A stretch of 64,000 nt of DNA from Limoniibacter endophyticus (GTDB lineage Bacteria; Pseudomonadota; Alphaproteobacteria; Rhizobiales; Rhizobiaceae): contig NZ_BMZO01000005.1 in NCBI RefSeq assembly GCF_014652835.1, positions 239,535 to 303,534 of the forward strand, in the 5' to 3' direction. Positions 7,721-17,024 of the stretch are shown here, in pieces. The notes below the pieces were generated by a model. That model was not told the DNA's origin. It saw only the letters and a program-made list of their open reading frames with translations, and did no database searches. Made by a program: the position numbers and the translations under genes. Each line of letters starts with the position of its first letter. Position 1 is the stretch's first letter.

Positions 7721-8566
7721 TCAAAGCCCGTAGCGGTTCCAAAGTGCGCGTTCCTCCGCTGCCGAAATCAGCCCGTCGGCTACCGCGGTGCCGAAGCCCG
7801 TCGAAACGCCAAGTCTGCGTCCGAACAGACCGCGCTTTTCAGTGATAAGCTTCAGCTCGGTTCTGGAGCCATAGCGCGCTTTCAGGAAGCCGCGCATCGT
7901 GCCGAAATCGTCGACGAGGCCAAGCGTTCTGGTCTTCTCGCCCGTCCAGAACAGGCCGGTGAAAAGATCGGGATCCTGGGCAAGCTTTGCCCCGCGCCGC
8001 TCCTTGACCATATTGATGAAGGTCTGGTGAATGTCGGCTTGAAGCGCCTTCAGATGCTCGACATCCTCGGCCTTTTCCGGGCTGAAGGGATCGAGAATCG
8101 ACTTGTTCTCGCCCGACGTATGCACGCGGCGCTCGATCCCGAGTTTGGACAGCGCATTCTGGAAACCGAAGGAGGCGGATATTACGCCAATCGAGCCGAC
8201 GATAGAGGATGGATCCGCGATTATCTCGTCGCCAGCCAGTGCCAGCATGTACCCTCCGGACGCAGCGACGTCCTCGACAAAGACGTAAACGGCCTTGTTC
8301 TTCTCAAGGGCAAGATCGCGGATGCGCTGGTAGATCAAGCGCGACTGTACGGGCGAACCTCCAGGCGAATTAATGGCAAGGGCAATAGCCGGCGCACCCT
8401 TGTAAGCGAACGCCCTTTCCAGAAGCGGCGCAACGCTTGCCATGGAAAGCGACGGACGAAGCCGATTGCCACCGCTCATGATGGCTCCCTCGAGTCGCAC
8501 CACCGGAATGGTAACCTCTTCACCGCGCATCGATCTTGGCAAAAAGCGCTTCACAAGCTTCTTCAA
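7721..8566 (-). CDS. S49 family serine peptidase (SppA/SohB-like)
   Basis: The 281-residue product is a short SppA-type protease that should use a Ser/Lys dyad: Ser103 in AASGGYM and Lys155 in ENKSILDPF. The INSPGGSP segment at 65-72 is the usual oxyanion region. Long SppA enzymes carry two tandem domains and an N-terminal membrane anchor; this one has a single domain and no clear signal peptide or membrane segment, only a basic N-terminus. The substrate is unknown. It lies in the leftward operon between a methyltransferase gene and ispE. Confidence 0.88.
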   Translation of the reverse strand: MKKLVKRFLPRSMRGEEVTIPVVRLEGAIMSGGNRLRPSLSMASVAPLLERAFAYKGAPAIALAINSPGGSPVQSRLIYQRIRDLALEKNKAVYVFVEDVAASGGYMLALAGDEIIADPSSIVGSIGVISASFGFQNALSKLGIERRVHTSGENKSILDPFSPEKAEDVEHLKALQADIHQTFINMVKERRGAKLAQDPDLFTGLFWTGEKTRTLGLVDDFGTMRGFLKARYGSRTELKLITEKRGLFGRRLGVSTGFGTAVADGLISAAEERALWNRYGL

Positions 8567-8645
8567 GAGTGTCTCCTCATATCTCGATCACGAGGACTAT
8601 GTAGGCAATGCGGCGGGAATCGGAAGAGTCCGTATATGCAGATAA

Positions 8646-9431
8646 TCAATCACCAAAGAGTGAGATGTATCCGTTAGCGAGCTGGTCGGCTCTCTCCTCG
8701 ACCGGCAGACCGGACAGAACGGAGCGCTCGCTGCCATCGCGCAGGATCAGAGGCGGCTCGAGCGACAACCGCGCCTTCGAGCCACTTTTTGCGCGGATGA
8801 GAATGCGAATGGCGGTTTCAGCGCGCGAAGGGTGCACCGGCACGATGCGCACTGCGCCGAAACGGCTTTCCATAGCGGCAAGAATCGTACCCAGGGAGGA
8901 AGGTCGGGCGATCAGGCCAATCTCGCCGGACGGCCGCAACACCGCCCGCGCCGAACGCAGCCAGGTCTCAAAGAGGCCAGCTTCCATGACATGCGCGCCC
9001 TTGCGGAGCGGATCAGGTGTTGCCCGGTCGGAGTTTTCGTTGAAGGGAGGGTTCATGATGACGAAATCGGCGCTGTGATCCGTCAATCCCGCTGCAACGC
9101 GCATCTTGCCGCGCAAACCGAGATCGGTTTCGAGGACTGCGGCACGCTCTCGCAGATGCGCATTCTCAGGTAGCTGTAACGAACGTCGCGCAAATTCGGC
9201 CATTTCGGCATCGCGTTCGACCAGCGTCGCGCTTGCGCTCGCGCATCGCTGCAGCACGGCAAGGCCAGCCGCACCGGCGCCAGCGCCGAAATCCATCAAG
9301 TGCCCGGCAAAGGCCGATGGCACGAGCGCCGCAAGCATCATGGCATCCATGCCGGCACGATGGCCCCGGCCTTTCGGCTGGATCAGATAAAAGCCGCCGC
9401 GATGAAATGCGTCGAGGGTTTCGGTCGTCAT
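8646..9431 (-). CDS. tRNA1(Val) N6-adenine methyltransferase-like protein
   Basis: A class I SAM-dependent methyltransferase of 261 residues. The SAM loop is DFGAGAGAAGLAVL (about 47-60) and NPPFN at 127-131 is the N6-adenine-type catalytic motif. The N-terminal GRGHRAGMDAMMLAA is typical of the TrmN6/YfiC family, which methylates A37 of a valine tRNA in E. coli; the substrate in this group is inferred. It overlaps the upstream DUF2007 gene by four bases (ATGA), which implies translational coupling. Confidence 0.8.
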   Translation of the reverse strand: MTTETLDAFHRGGFYLIQPKGRGHRAGMDAMMLAALVPSAFAGHLMDFGAGAGAAGLAVLQRCASASATLVERDAEMAEFARRSLQLPENAHLRERAAVLETDLGLRGKMRVAAGLTDHSADFVIMNPPFNENSDRATPDPLRKGAHVMEAGLFETWLRSARAVLRPSGEIGLIARPSSLGTILAAMESRFGAVRIVPVHPSRAETAIRILIRAKSGSKARLSLEPPLILRDGSERSVLSGLPVEERADQLANGYISLFGD

Positions 9432-9661
9432 TGCGTGTTGCGGTCGCTCAGCTCGTTACCGATCCCCGCATCCGCCAAAAGGCGTTGGGCTTGCGCTAGC
9501 GCGTCATCGGCGACGAGAATACGCCGCGGTAACACGCCGATCGAGCCGTCCAGAACACTCATGTTCTGATCGACAGTGAGATGTTGAATGTCGGAGTCGC
9601 GCAATAGGGATTCTACAAAGGAAATCACGACTGCGTCATTGGTGCGTATCAGTTCCTGCAT
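9428..9661 (-). CDS. DUF2007-family small protein
   Basis: The 77-residue product begins with QELIRTNDAVVISFVESLLRD, the usual opening of DUF2007 ('putative signal transducing protein') domains, in which an alpha/beta fold resembling a degraded ACT/GlnB-like unit is common. There is no catalytic motif and no signal peptide. It is the first gene of the leftward operon and is diverged from the polyprenyl synthase gene across 174 bases, which should hold both promoters. Confidence 0.75.
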   Translation of the reverse strand: MQELIRTNDAVVISFVESLLRDSDIQHLTVDQNMSVLDGSIGVLPRRILVADDALAQAQRLLADAGIGNELSDRNTQ

Positions 9662-9835
9662 CGTGATAGTCTCCTTGAAGCGACAAACCGCTCGATTGAA
9701 TGATCCGTATCAATGTTTTGGGCAGCTTGGAAGTTTCCTTGGGGCGGCAATTGGTCTATTGCCCTTCTGAAATGGCTGAATAGTATCGCCTTCAAGTTGG
9801 AATGAGCTGCCGAAAGGCAAGGCAAGGAGCATGTC

Positions 9836-10852
9836 GTGGGTGTTGTCGTCAATCTGGACGAGGGAAAGAAGGGATCGGCGTCGATCCGCAACCTTATCGA
9901 GCTGACAGCCGCCGACATGGGCGCCGTCAATGAACTTATCCTGTCAAAGGCGGGATCCGATGTCGCAATGATTCCGGAAGTTGCCAATCATCTGATTTCG
10001 TCCGGCGGCAAGCGCCTGCGCCCGATGCTGACGCTCGCTGCTGCGCAGATGTTCGGCTATCAGGGCGATCACCATGTCAAGCTCGCCACCAGCGTCGAGT
10101 TCATGCACACGGCGACGCTTCTGCATGATGATGTCGTCGATGAAAGCGATTTGCGTCGCGGCAAGAGCACGGCGCGCATGATCTGGGGTAATCAGGCGAG
10201 CGTTCTGGTAGGTGATTTCCTGCTCGGTCAGGCCTTCCGTATGATGGTGGATGTTGGTTCGCTGGAGGCATTGGATATTCTCTCCACCGCCGCTTCGGTC
10301 ATTGCCGAGGGCGAGGTCTTGCAGCTTGCTGTGGCCAAGAATCTGGAGACGACGGAAGACGAACATTTCAACGTCATAAAGGCCAAAACGGCCGCCCTCT
10401 TCGCCGCCGCTGCCGAGGTCGGGCCAGTCATTGCAAATCGTTCAAAGACGGAAAAGGCTGCACTGCGCTCCTATGGCATGAACCTTGGTCTGGCTTTCCA
10501 GCTCGTCGATGACGCGCTGGATTACGGCGGCTCGGCCAAAGACCTGGGCAAGAACGTCGGCGACGACTTTCGTGAAGGCAAGGTGACGCTGCCGGTGATC
10601 CTCGCCTATCGTCGCGGCTCACCCGAGGAGCGTGTTTTCTGGAAAGATGCCATCGAGGAAGGCAATGCCGACGACGCGAAGCTTGAACACGCCATCGCCC
10701 TGATGGCCAAGCACAATGCAATTGGCGACACGATTGCACGCGCACGTCATTTTGGCGATATTGCTTGCGATGCATTGGCACCGCTTGATGCGACGCCGCA
10801 AAAGGACGCGCTGCTGGAAGTGATCGATTTCTGTATCAGCCGCGTCGTCTGA
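9836..10852 (+). CDS. ispB: Long-chain polyprenyl (octaprenyl/decaprenyl) diphosphate synthase
   Basis: This trans-prenyltransferase elongates farnesyl diphosphate with isopentenyl diphosphate to make the ubiquinone side chain. The 338-residue product has both aspartate-rich motifs: DDVVDESD at 98-105 and VDDALDYGG in the C-terminal half; SGGKRLRP at 56-63 binds diphosphate. The start is GTG at 9836, with AAGGAG six bases upstream; the ATG at 9831 is out of frame. Alphaproteobacteria of this group usually make Q-10, so a decaprenyl product is plausible. UbiA at 20283 would use the product. Confidence 0.92.
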   Translation: MGVVVNLDEGKKGSASIRNLIELTAADMGAVNELILSKAGSDVAMIPEVANHLISSGGKRLRPMLTLAAAQMFGYQGDHHVKLATSVEFMHTATLLHDDVVDESDLRRGKSTARMIWGNQASVLVGDFLLGQAFRMMVDVGSLEALDILSTAASVIAEGEVLQLAVAKNLETTEDEHFNVIKAKTAALFAAAAEVGPVIANRSKTEKAALRSYGMNLGLAFQLVDDALDYGGSAKDLGKNVGDDFREGKVTLPVILAYRRGSPEERVFWKDAIEEGNADDAKLEHAIALMAKHNAIGDTIARARHFGDIACDALAPLDATPQKDALLEVIDFCISRVV

Positions 10853-10983
10853 TCAAAGATCGTCACGGCTACGTGTTGCGTGGTTGATCGCTGATCCCAA
10901 AAAGGCCATGCTTTCTATCAAGTATGAAACGCTGTATTTGACTGCGACATAAGATCAGACGATTCACTGCGGAAAGGAATGCA

Positions 10984-12993
10984 ATGCCGCGGAAACGAGA
11001 TTTGCGTATTGCGGGATTGGCCGTTTTGCTCCTGGCGGGAAGCGCCTTGGCATCGGCGCAGGATGCGCAGCCGCCGGTAGAGGTAAATTCCTTTTCAGGT
11101 GCATTTCTGGCCGGACGCTCTGCAGAGATCGATAATGATCTCAATCTTGCCGCGCGCTACTATGAGCGTGCGCTCGATTTCGCACCGGGCAACAAGGATA
11201 TAGAGCAGAGCCTGCTCCTGTCGCTGATCTCCAATGGCAAGATCGCGGAGGCGCTTCCCTATGCCGAAAAGCTGAAGGAAGTGCCGGAAGTAGAACGTTT
11301 TTCGCGGCTGGTTCTGGCCGTTCAGGATTTCAAGGCAGGCGATTATCAGAAGGCCGAGTATTGGCTCAAGCTGACGCTGGAATCCGACCTGGATCAGATG
11401 ATTACCGGGCTGATGACCGCTTGGGCGCGCTATGGCAAGGATGGCGCGCAGGCCGGTCTCGACCAGTTGCAGGAGCTGCGAGGGCCGGAATGGTCGCAGC
11501 TATTCGTGACCTATCATCGTGCGCTTATGGCCGATCTCGCGGGCCGCAAGGATGTTGCTGATGAGGCTTTTCGCCAGACGGTGGATAATCTTCCAGGTGG
11601 TGGTGCAGCACCGCAGACGTGGCTGCGAGCAGCAGAAGCCTATGCCGGTTTCCTGACGCGCGAGGGCAAGAAGGACGAGGCCAACAAGATCCTCGATCGT
11701 ATCGCCGAACTTTATACGGGCCGTCCGTCCACCGACACTATTCGTGATCAGATCACCCGTGGGGATGTCCCGGATCGCACGGTCAAAGACCCTCTGGCAG
11801 GCGCAGCCGAAACCCTGGTCAATGTTGGTAGCGCTCTCAATCGCGGCGGCGGCGAAGCTTTCGTCCGCATCTATCTCCAGCTTGCGCTGCATCTCCAGCC
11901 GGATAATGACGCTGCCTTGTTCGAAATGGCACTCGCTTCGGAACAAATGCGCAAGCATGCCGATGCCGTTGCCTTCTACGAACGCATCAATGAGAACTCA
12001 CCGCTCAAGCGCATCGCGCGTTTGCAGGAGGCGCTCAATCTCGCCGACATGGAGGAGAAAGAGCGTGCCATCAGCGAGTTGCAGAAGGTGATTCAGGCCT
12101 CGCCGAAAGATTTGCAGGCTTATCTCGCCATCGGCAGTATCTATGCGTCGGACAAGAATTTTGCCGAGGCCGCAAAGATCTACGAAAAGGCAGTTTCTGC
12201 CATCGGCGAACCGAAAGCCGAAGACTGGAACCTCTTTTTCCAGCGCGGCATCGCCTACGAACGCCTGAAACAGTGGGACAAGGCCGAGCCAAACTTCCAC
12301 CAGGCGCTGAAGCTCTCGCCGGATCATCCTCAGGTTCTGAATTATCTTGGCTATTCCTGGATCGACAAGAACATGAACCTGAAAGAAGGCATGGAGCTGA
12401 TCCGCAAAGCGGTCGATCTGCGCCCGAGTGATGGCTATATCGTCGATTCGCTTGGCTGGGCATATTACAAGCTTGGCCAATATGACGATGCCGTGCGCGA
12501 ACTGGAACGGGCGGTCTCCCTCATGCCGGAGGACCCGACCCTGAACGATCATCTGGGCGACGCCTACTGGAAGGTGGGGCGCAGGCTCGAAGCACGGTTC
12601 CAGTGGTCGCATGCCCGCGATCTGGAGCCGGAACCCGAGCTGCTCGAACAGGTCGAGAAGAAGTTGAAGGAAGGCATGCCCGCCGAGGAGAGTAAACCGG
12701 AAGAGCCGCAACGAGTCGAGGCGGAGCCTGCGCCGGAGCCAGTCGAGACCGCTCAGGCCTCAACGCCAGAGACACCTGCGCCAGTGGCACAGCCTGTCTC
12801 TGCAACGACGGCACCGGTGGTGGATGCGTCCGATTATGAGGTGCAGCCGGGGCAGTCACTTTGGTCCATTGCCGATGAGCGCCTGGGCGACGGAAATCGC
12901 TATCGCGATATATTGCAGCTCAATCCCGTTCTGAAAGGCGATCCGAACCGTATCGTGCCTGGCCAGCGTCTCGTGATGCCCCCCGCAAACTGA
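10984..12993 (+). CDS. Secreted tetratricopeptide-repeat protein with C-terminal LysM domain
   Basis: The 669-residue product has a signal peptide ending near ALASA (about residues 1-25), a long array of TPR helix pairs from about 45 to 550, with clear units such as AYLAIGSIYASDKNFAEAAK and LGWAYYKLGQYDDAVREL, a Pro/Glu/Ala-rich linker, and a LysM domain in the last 50 residues (YEVQPGQSLWSIADERLGDG). The LysM should bind peptidoglycan, which places the TPR scaffold in the periplasm. The partner is unknown. An AAAGGA ribosome site precedes the ATG. Confidence 0.88.
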   Translation: MPRKRDLRIAGLAVLLLAGSALASAQDAQPPVEVNSFSGAFLAGRSAEIDNDLNLAARYYERALDFAPGNKDIEQSLLLSLISNGKIAEALPYAEKLKEVPEVERFSRLVLAVQDFKAGDYQKAEYWLKLTLESDLDQMITGLMTAWARYGKDGAQAGLDQLQELRGPEWSQLFVTYHRALMADLAGRKDVADEAFRQTVDNLPGGGAAPQTWLRAAEAYAGFLTREGKKDEANKILDRIAELYTGRPSTDTIRDQITRGDVPDRTVKDPLAGAAETLVNVGSALNRGGGEAFVRIYLQLALHLQPDNDAALFEMALASEQMRKHADAVAFYERINENSPLKRIARLQEALNLADMEEKERAISELQKVIQASPKDLQAYLAIGSIYASDKNFAEAAKIYEKAVSAIGEPKAEDWNLFFQRGIAYERLKQWDKAEPNFHQALKLSPDHPQVLNYLGYSWIDKNMNLKEGMELIRKAVDLRPSDGYIVDSLGWAYYKLGQYDDAVRELERAVSLMPEDPTLNDHLGDAYWKVGRRLEARFQWSHARDLEPEPELLEQVEKKLKEGMPAEESKPEEPQRVEAEPAPEPVETAQASTPETPAPVAQPVSATTAPVVDASDYEVQPGQSLWSIADERLGDGNRYRDILQLNPVLKGDPNRIVPGQRLVMPPAN

Positions 12994-13012
12994 TTCTTTT
13001 TTGCATCCTGAC

Positions 13013-13038
13013 AAGGCTCGGTACATCCGGGCCTTTTT
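13013..13038 (+). terminator. Terminator after the TPR-LysM gene
   Basis: An 8-bp stem with one G-T pair (AGGCTCGG with CCGGGCCT) and a loop of five bases is followed by a T-rich run. It lies about 20 bases after the stop codon. Confidence 0.75.
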
Positions 13039-13146
13039 CTTTTGGGATCGATGCGCTAGAGGGATGCAAACCTCCGGCACGCAATGCTTTGCTCACTCCA
13101 AGACGGCTTGCGACGTCGAACAACCGATCTCGCAAAGGATACGGCA

Positions 13147-14094
13147 TTGGCTGAATTCTCGTCCGACCCGAAGCGCTCGTTTCAGGGCCTGATCCTGACC
13201 CTGCACAACTACTGGGCCGAAAAGGGCTGCGTCATCCTGCAGCCCTATGACATGGAAGTGGGTGCGGGGACTTTCCATCCGGCAACCACCTTGCGTGCCC
13301 TCGGGCCGAAGCCGTGGAACGCAGCTTATGTGCAGCCCTCGCGCCGCCCGAAGGATGGCCGTTACGGCGAGAACCCCAACCGCTTGCAGCATTATTATCA
13401 GTATCAGGTCATCCTGAAACCGAACCCGTCCAATCTACAGGAGCTTTATCTCGGTTCCCTGAAGGCGATAGGCATCGATCCGCTTCTGCACGATATCCGT
13501 TTCGTTGAGGATGACTGGGAAAGTCCGACGCTTGGAGCTTGGGGGCTGGGCTGGGAATGCTGGTGCGACGGTATGGAAGTCTCGCAGTTTACATATTTTC
13601 AGCAGGTCTGCGGTATTGAATGCTCACCCGTTGCAGGAGAACTGACATACGGGTTGGAACGGCTCGCCATGTATGTGCAGGGCGTCGAGAATGTCTACGA
13701 CCTGAATTTCAACGGCGGCGAGGGCGATGCCAAGGTCACTTACGGAGAAGTTTTTCTGCAGGCCGAGCAGGAGTATTCGCGTCACAATTTCGAATACGCG
13801 AATACGGACATGCTGCTTTCCCATTTCAACGATGCGGAAAAGGAGTGCCGCACCCTGCTGACGGCCGGTGAACCGAAGGAAGAGGGTGGCGTGCACCAGC
13901 TCGTCTTTCCGGCCTATGACCAGTGCATCAAGGCTTCGCATCTCTTCAACCTTCTCGACGCTCGCGGAGTCATATCGCCTACCGAACGCGCCCGATATAT
14001 TGGCCGCGTACGCGACCTTGCCCGGGCTTGCGGCGAGGCCTTCATGAAGACCGATGCGGGTGGAATGAATTACAAGCTGGCGGAGGCGAACTGA
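13147..14094 (+). CDS. glyQ: Glycyl-tRNA synthetase alpha subunit
   Basis: This is the catalytic subunit of the alpha2beta2 bacterial glycyl-tRNA synthetase. Family motifs include [17 protein letters not shown] near the N-terminus, then the [19 protein letters not shown] and [19 protein letters not shown] blocks and [20 protein letters not shown] choose the TTG at 13147 (315 residues) because AAAGGA lies seven bases upstream and the family's length is about 300-315; an in-frame ATG at 13084 would add 21 unrelated residues. The stop overlaps the glyS start (ATGA), so the two subunits are translationally coupled. Confidence 0.94.
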   Translation: MAEFSSDPKRSFQGLILTLHNYWAEKGCVILQPYDMEVGAGTFHPATTLRALGPKPWNAAYVQPSRRPKDGRYGENPNRLQHYYQYQVILKPNPSNLQELYLGSLKAIGIDPLLHDIRFVEDDWESPTLGAWGLGWECWCDGMEVSQFTYFQQVCGIECSPVAGELTYGLERLAMYVQGVENVYDLNFNGGEGDAKVTYGEVFLQAEQEYSRHNFEYANTDMLLSHFNDAEKECRTLLTAGEPKEEGGVHQLVFPAYDQCIKASHLFNLLDARGVISPTERARYIGRVRDLARACGEAFMKTDAGGMNYKLAEAN

Positions 14095-16271
14095 TGCCCG
14101 ATCTTCTTCTTGAACTCCGCTCCGAGGAAATTCCCGCGCGCATGCAACGCAAGGCAGCCGGTGATCTGAAAAAAGCCGTCACTGACGGTCTGGTTGAAGC
14201 GGGCCTGACTTATGAGGCCGCGCGCGAATACTGGACACCGCGCCGGCTTGTGCTGGATGTGCGCGGCGTATCGGCGCGCTCCCGCGACGTGGTGGAAGAT
14301 CGCAAGGGTCCCAGTACCAAGGCACCGGAAGGGGCGATCGCCGGCTTCCTGCGCTCGGCGGGCCTTTCAGACGTTTCCGAAGCGCATGTGCATACCGACC
14401 CGAAGAAGGGTGAATTCTATGTCGCTCATATCCGTACGCCGGGGCGTGATGCGGAGGAAATCATTGCTGAACTCATGCCTTCGGTAATTCGCAACTTCTC
14501 GTGGCCGAAGTCGATGCGTTGGGGCAAAAATTCGGCGAGACCCGGTGCGATGCGCTGGGTGCGCCCACTGCAATCAATCGTCTGCACCTTCGGCCCCGAA
14601 ACTTCCGAGCCTGTCGTCGTGCCGTTCGAGGTCGAGGGAATTTCGTCGGGCAATGTCACTTATGGCCACCGCTTCCATGCGCCGGATGCAATCGTCGTCA
14701 GACGCTTCGACGATTATGCCGCGAAGCTCGAGGCTGCCAAGGTGGTGATCGACGCCGAGCGCCGCAAGGAGATTATTCGCACGGACGCCGCAAATCTGGC
14801 CTTTGCACGCGGCCTCGAAGTTGTTGAGGATGAAGGCCTTCTCGAGGAAGTATCCGATCTCGTGGAATGGCCGGTCGTGCTGATGGGGGAATTCGAGGAG
14901 AGCTTTCTTCAAATTCCGGCCGAAGTCATTCGCCTTACCATCCGCGCCAATCAGAAATGTTTCGTCACGCGAAAGAGCGGAGAGACCGAAGGGCTCTCCA
15001 ATCATTTCATCATTACCTCGAATATCGAGGCGAAGGATGGCGGCGCCGAAATCGCGCACGGCAATGGCCGCGTGGTGCGCGCCCGTCTGTCCGACGCGCT
15101 CTACTTCTGGGAGACGGATCAGCACGATCTGCCTGATCTGATGAGCTTCGCGGCGAGCTTCGAAAAATTTGGCCTGGACGCTAAGAAGCCGCTCGACCAG
15201 CGCATGGCCCGCCTTGACCATCTCGGCGTGACCTTTCATGCGAAACTGGGCACCCAAGGCGAGCGTGTGCAACGCATTATCACGCTGGCGCGTGAACTGG
15301 CACCGATCGTCGGTGCCGATGTCGAACTGGCCGTGCGCGCTGCAATACTCGCCAAAGCCGATTTGCAAACGGAGAATGTCGGCGAATTCCCGGAACTGCA
15401 GGGCGTTATGGGCCGCAAATACGCCCTTCTTCAGGGTGAAGACGTGCGCGTTGCTGCTGCCATTGAAGAGCATTACAAGCCGCAAGGCCCGACCGATTCA
15501 GTGCCGCACGATCCGGTATCGGTTGCTGTTGCACTTGCCGACAAGCTAGACACTCTGTTCGGCTTCTGGGCAATCGACGAAAAGCCGACGGGTTCGAAAG
15601 ATCCCTATGCCCTGCGTCGCGCGGCGCTGGGTATCATTCGTTTGATCCTTGAGAGCGACGTTCGCATTGAACTTTCGACACTCGCGTCAAACGCTTTCGC
15701 ATCTGTTGCAGATAAAGCCGTAGGCGCCGCCAACGAAGTGGTGGCCGACCTTCTTTCCTTCTTCCACGACCGTCTCAAGGTTTACCTGAAGGATCAGGGC
15801 GCGCGGCATGACGCCATCGACGCCGTTCTTTCGGCTGAAGGCGGGCAGAACGACAACCTTCTCTTCATCGCTCGGCGTCTTGAAGCACTGATTGTCTTCA
15901 TCAACGAGGAGGACGGAAGGAACCTGCTCGCGGGCACCAAGCGCGCCGCCAATATTCTCGCTGCGGAAGAAAAGAAGGGAACGGCCATTGCCACCTCTGT
16001 CGAGCCGTCTTTGTTGGCGGAACAGGAAGAGCGTGCGCTATATGACGCTGTGGTAAAGGCCGAAGCAGAAGTCGAGACGACGCTGGCCGCGGAAGATTTT
16101 TCCGGAGCCATGCTGGCACTGGCACAGCTTCGAGCGCCAGTTGATGCCTTTTTCGACAAGGTGCTGGTGAACGCCGAGGACGAGAGGGTGCGTGCTAACC
16201 GCCTGGCGCTTCTAAAGCGCATTGCGGCTGCAACCGGCAAGGTCGCGGATTTCTCCAGGATCGCTGGATAA
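14094..16271 (+). CDS. glyS: Glycyl-tRNA synthetase beta subunit
   Basis: The beta subunit recognises tRNA and is needed for activity of the alpha2beta2 enzyme. From the ATG at 14094 the product has 725 residues, close to the family norm, and begins [18 protein letters not shown], the standard opening. The domain order is an N-terminal B3/4-like region, a central HD-like region (about 380-560) and a C-terminal anticodon-binding helical domain. A longer frame reaching back to 13923 lies inside glyQ and is not used. A terminator follows at 16281. Confidence 0.95.
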   Translation: MPDLLLELRSEEIPARMQRKAAGDLKKAVTDGLVEAGLTYEAAREYWTPRRLVLDVRGVSARSRDVVEDRKGPSTKAPEGAIAGFLRSAGLSDVSEAHVHTDPKKGEFYVAHIRTPGRDAEEIIAELMPSVIRNFSWPKSMRWGKNSARPGAMRWVRPLQSIVCTFGPETSEPVVVPFEVEGISSGNVTYGHRFHAPDAIVVRRFDDYAAKLEAAKVVIDAERRKEIIRTDAANLAFARGLEVVEDEGLLEEVSDLVEWPVVLMGEFEESFLQIPAEVIRLTIRANQKCFVTRKSGETEGLSNHFIITSNIEAKDGGAEIAHGNGRVVRARLSDALYFWETDQHDLPDLMSFAASFEKFGLDAKKPLDQRMARLDHLGVTFHAKLGTQGERVQRIITLARELAPIVGADVELAVRAAILAKADLQTENVGEFPELQGVMGRKYALLQGEDVRVAAAIEEHYKPQGPTDSVPHDPVSVAVALADKLDTLFGFWAIDEKPTGSKDPYALRRAALGIIRLILESDVRIELSTLASNAFASVADKAVGAANEVVADLLSFFHDRLKVYLKDQGARHDAIDAVLSAEGGQNDNLLFIARRLEALIVFINEEDGRNLLAGTKRAANILAAEEKKGTAIATSVEPSLLAEQEERALYDAVVKAEAEVETTLAAEDFSGAMLALAQLRAPVDAFFDKVLVNAEDERVRANRLALLKRIAAATGKVADFSRIAG

Positions 16272-16280
16272 ATGGCCAAC

Positions 16281-16318
16281 AAAAAACCCTCCGTGCAGCG
16301 ATACGCGGAGGGTTTTTT
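16281..16318. terminator. Bidirectional terminator between glyS and a convergent gene
   Basis: A perfect 13-bp stem (16281-16293 with 16306-16318) has A6 on the left and T6 on the right. It can therefore end transcription of glyS on the plus strand and of the gene at 16345-16878 on the minus strand. Confidence 0.9.
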
Positions 16319-16344
16319 GCATTTCAGGGCAGGGAATTGCCTGA

Positions 16345-16878
16345 TTATTCGACCGTAGGTACGGAATCGGGTGATTCTGTGTCAACGGTTGGCGACGTGG
16401 CGATAGCCTCGTCATCCAGGTCGGCCGGGGTCGTTGCATGAGCTTCAAACTCCTGGGCGCCGGGGCTTTCCGTAGCAGCTTCCGGACTGGCTATGCGGCT
16501 TTCCAGAGCCTCGGCCGGAGTTTGCTTCTCAAGCGGAATTTCGCGAATCTCGCGACCCGAAATCGGGTCTTCCGTGCGAACTATTGCCGGTGCTTCTTCA
16601 ATGGTGATCTCGGGCGTTGTGCTGGCCGTTTCCTGAGCGTCAATCTCGGGTGTTTGTATTTCGCTTGTAGTGGGCCGCATTTCTTTCAGCGCCTGTTTGG
16701 AGGCGATGCGCTCTTCTTCTGCACGCCGGGCCTCAAGTTCGGCCTCCCGCGACGTGCCGCGATAGATGAAAGATGAGCTTGGTTGCTTTGCGCCCTGATA
16801 AACGAGCGAATCCGCCGAAGCGTTTTGCGTGGCAAGCAGGCCAAGCGCTAGGAGCGCGATTAAAGACGTCAGTTTCAT
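16345..16878 (-). CDS. Exported Pro/Thr/Glu-rich protein of unknown function
   Basis: From the ATG at 16878 the 177-residue product begins with a clean signal peptide (MKLTSLIALLALGLLATQNASA). A short folded-looking segment (LVYQGAKQPSSSFIYRGTSR) is followed by a charged helix and a long low-complexity tail dominated by Glu, Thr, Pro, Ala and Ser (for example TPEITIEEAPAIVRTEDP). The tail is probably disordered in the periplasm. I do not recognise a family. It stands alone, convergent with glyS. Confidence 0.65.
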   Translation of the reverse strand: MKLTSLIALLALGLLATQNASADSLVYQGAKQPSSSFIYRGTSREAELEARRAEEERIASKQALKEMRPTTSEIQTPEIDAQETASTTPEITIEEAPAIVRTEDPISGREIREIPLEKQTPAEALESRIASPEAATESPGAQEFEAHATTPADLDDEAIATSPTVDTESPDSVPTVE

Positions 16879-17024
16879 TGCAACAAGCCATATGCAGGTC
16901 CGGTTACAACAGGAATACAACCAAGAGTTAAAAGAGGCTTTAACCCGTCGACTTCAATGCCGCCCTTGCTTCCTCCAAATGATGCCTATAGGCAGATTTG
17001 GACACATTATTGAACAAAACGGAC

